Source: Patella vulgata
Lineage: Eukaryota; Mollusca; Gastropoda; Patellidae
Assembly (NCBI RefSeq): GCF_932274485.2
Contig: NC_065881.2
Location: forward strand, 57,112,702 to 57,176,701
DNA length: 64,000 nt
Direction of reading: 5' to 3'
How positions within the stretch are numbered: the first letter of the stretch is position 1; the number at the start of each line of letters is the position of its first letter. Below the pieces are notes generated by a model. It was not told the origin of the DNA. It saw only the letters and a list, made by a program, of their open reading frames with translations, and searched no databases. Made by a program: the position numbers and the translations under genes. Positions 61,654 through 64,000 of the stretch are shown here, one piece after another.

Positions 61654-61776
61654 GCTAGTAGTCCAGCATGTACTGAATTAGAGACGATAGTAATGGATTG
61701 GTTAGGTAAAATGATTGGACTTCCATCAGTATTTCTACATAGTAATCAACAAACAATGGGTGGAGGTGTTTTACAG
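61654..61776 (+). CDS. Hdc: Histidine decarboxylase, coding exon 4
   Basis: Encodes residues 106-146: [41 protein letters not shown]. Acceptor TTAATTATAG, donor GTATCT; both phase 0. ASPACTELE-type sequence and the G-G-G-V-x-Q loop are hallmarks of group II PLP decarboxylases. The loop before GGG is HSNQQTM, variable across the family. Confidence 0.95.
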
Positions 61777-62032
61777 GTATCTTATACAACCGTTTACTAA
61801 AAACAATCTGACAGACAATGTATATCCCTCGATTAAGACAATTCAGACATTTTTGTTGTTGTATTAAAGTTACATTGTGTAAGATTTAGATAAAAAAGTT
61901 TGTCATTCTTACTATAATAGATAATGCAAAATGAATTTATTGCAAATTTTATTCAAATTGCTCCATTGCAAGCGAAGATATTAGCTTTTGAAGGTTTGTC
62001 AAGATATGTGCATTAAAGGACAATATATATAT

Positions 62033-62897
62033 TTTTAACACAGAGATCATTGCTACGGGAGATGTGTAACAAGCACGAGAAGAAACGGGAAGTGACGTCA
62101 AACATGACAAACACGAGTTGTCCTTCTATATAACTGACTGAAGTAACGAGCGATAACAGACAAACGATCGAATTTCATTTCACTGATAATTCAGTTGAAG
62201 ATGAAAAGTTCTTATATGAGACGATGAGAGGATATCTGACAATTCAAAAAAAGAATTGGCTGTCAGTAGATAAAAGATAACGAGCAAATTAGAAAAAGTC
62301 CGTGCATTACCATGTTTTTATTAAGAAATACATCCCAAATTTATTTTTAACACAGAGATCATTGCTACGGGAGATGTGTAACAAGCACGAGAAGAAACGG
62401 GAAGTGACGTCAAACATGACAAACACGAGTTGTCCTTCTATATAACTGACTGAAGTAACGAGCGATGACAGACAAAAGATCGAATTTCATTTCACTGATA
62501 ATTCAGTTGAAGATGAACAGTTGTTATATGAGACGATGAGAGGATATCTGACAATTGAAAAAAAAGAATTGGCTGTCAGTAGATAAAAGATAACGAAAAA
62601 ATTAGAAAAAGTCCGTGCATTACCATGTTTTTATTAAGAACAGAATGAATAAAAACGGAGTGACAGCCAATTCTATTTTTGAATTGTGAGATACCCTTTC
62701 ACCGTCCCATATAATAACTTTTCAACTTCAACGGAATTATCAGTGAAATGAAATTGGATCATTTGTCTGTTATCGCTCGTTACTTCAGTCAGTTATATAG
62801 AAGGACAACTCGTGTTTGTCATGTTTGGCGTCACTTCCCGTTTTTTCACGTGCTTGTTACACATCTCCCGTAGCAATGATCTTTGTGTTAAAATTAT
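62033..62897. mobile_element. Duplicated foldback element (Hdc intron 4)
   Basis: Two direct copies 312 bp apart (AGAGATCATTGCTACGGGAG at about 62042 and 62354) followed by an inverted copy at about 62641-62897 (CTCCCGTAGCAATGATCT near 62864). Shared blocks include GGGAAGTGACGTCAAACATG and GTTGTCCTTCTATATAACTG. Copies 1 and 2 are nearly identical; the inverted arm is more diverged. No coding part. Confidence 0.85.
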
Positions 62898-63116
62898 ATT
62901 TGGAATGTATTTAACCAGTTCTATCACATATGTAATAATGACTGAGACCAATATTGTCTTTTAATTGCAACCACCGCACTGGTTGTTCGAAGCTTAACCT
63001 CGCTTCACGATTTTTAGATTAAATCAAAATATGGATGAACCGTTCTAATTTACTTAATATTGGAGATATCCGATGGCATCGAAAGTTAATTATATTCTTG
63101 TCATGTTAATAAAAGA

Positions 63117-63200
63117 CTAATTAATAGTTTATATAACATTTCAGGCCTAAAGAAAGACCTACAATATTTAGATTTAGCTCTTACATAATGTATGTTTAAA
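63117..63200 (+). repeat. Family D repeat, copy 3 (Hdc intron 4)
   Basis: ACATTTCAGGCCTAAAGAAA, then AGATTTAGCTCTTACATAAT and GTATGTTTAA. Same orientation as the other two copies. Confidence 0.65.
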
Positions 63201-63696
63201 TAACACAAACATTCAAGTTCAGTCCTATTAAGGTTGACAGACCATGTTCCACTGTATCGTATTTGCCAACGATCTATGAACCTTATACTCTTGGTATAAT
63301 CAAGTTGGTAATGGCGTGAATTACTAGCTTGTCTGGGTATCAGATATAGTATGGAGCGGAATTCACGACATAATTCTAATTCTTAACCAGGTAGTACGGA
63401 TACTAATGTTTACTTCTGTGCTTGAAACGTATTACGTACGTCTGTTAAATTGGCTATTTACACACGTAATTCATACGACTTATTTCTTAAACATTGCAGT
63501 TTGGATTTGTATTTCTATTATTACTTTTAATGTATTGTCATGCTTTGATATTAAAGCAGATTTTAGCCTGTATAGTTTCGTAAACCTTTTTGCAATTTGA
63601 CAAATGTTTTGCGCTAGAAGCAATATAATTTTAACTTTCTAGTTTACAACATTATATTATTACATTATATTATATTATTTTTGCAATTCTTTCTAG

Positions 63697-63828
63697 ACAA
63701 CAGCCAGTAACGCCACGTTTGTATCTCTATTGGCGGCTAGATCAGAAGCCATCAGACGTTATAAGAGTAGTCTGGGACTAGAAGATGCTGAAATTAACGC
63801 CAGACTCGTAGCTTATTGCTCTGATCAG
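63697..63828 (+). CDS. Hdc: Histidine decarboxylase, coding exon 5
   Basis: Encodes residues 147-190, TTASNATFVSLLAARSEAIR through LEDAEINARLVAYCSDQ. Acceptor TTCTTTCTAG, donor GTAAGT; both phase 0. The T-A-S segment normally helps hold the PLP phosphate. Most relatives have S-E-A-T or S-E-S-T; here it is S-N-A-T. DAEINARLVAYCSDQ is shared with insect histidine decarboxylase. The next exon should start with AHSSVE and include the PLP-stacking histidine; it lies beyond the window. Confidence 0.95.
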
Positions 63829-63889
63829 GTAAGTACTAACGTTTGGGGTAATTATAACATACCTTAAATGACAGTTCACAGTGGTAGAG

Positions 63890-64000
63890 ATGAAATGTAA
63901 TGGGGTTTAACGTCCTACGTTTCTACGCCGACTGGGCTAATGAAGAGGTTATTAGGTCATACAGCGTGCTATGAGGAAAATATTGCCCGGTCAGCGGCGC
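63890..64000 (-). mobile_element. SINE2 tail half, cut by window end
   Basis: ATGTAATGGGGTTTAACGTC, CGACTGGGCTAATGAAGA, ATACAGCGTGCTATGAGG and GCCCGGTCAGCGGCGC match the SINE2 tail on the minus strand. It continues past 64000, in Hdc intron 5. Confidence 0.85.

Overview
This is eukaryotic, AT-rich, intron-dominated DNA from an animal, most likely a mollusc or a close lophotrochozoan relative. That guess rests on a metazoan histidine decarboxylase gene with large introns, together with abundant SINEs and satellite-cored mobile elements of the kind known from molluscs (pearl/HINE-like). The species cannot be read from the sequence. Only one host gene is recognisable; nothing here is prokaryotic.

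Host gene. The first five coding exons of a histidine decarboxylase gene (Hdc) lie on the + strand at 11242-11269, 56916-57088, 59135-59248, 61654-61776 and 63697-63828. They encode the first 190 residues. The gene continues past the right edge, so the PLP-binding lysine is not in view. Intron 1 is about 45.6 kb and begins after only nine full codons; introns 2-4 are each about 2 kb. A TATA-like motif lies about 60 bases upstream of the start codon.

Layout. 1-11,200 is 5' flank with no recognised host gene: tandem repeats, several inverted-repeat elements, nested SINEs and an internally deleted mariner. 11,270-56,915 is Hdc intron 1, a trap for mobile elements: a 3.6-kb long-TIR element containing a smaller element with a 10-bp duplication; three or four copies of a GTCCCCCGCC-ended element with a ~146-bp satellite core; a nearly intact Tc1 element (one stop codon) and a deleted relative; a 2.6-kb element with inverted GC-rich subterminal arrays and a transposase-like fragment; two tRNA-related SINE families, each with a copy inserted into a copy of its own family; a 30-bp minisatellite; and a broken BEL/Pao LTR-retrotransposon fossil. 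57,089-64,000 holds the short introns, with foldback elements and SINE pieces, and the coding exons.

Relation of the parts. The exons agree in phase (intron 1 phase 1, introns 2-4 phase 0) and form one continuous protein start, so the transposon load in intron 1 has not visibly damaged the coding frame. Most open frames outside Hdc are chance frames or readings through repeats. The most interesting material is structural: several unrelated elements that pair terminal inverted repeats with arrays of short tandem units, and nested insertions whose target duplications give a relative order of events.
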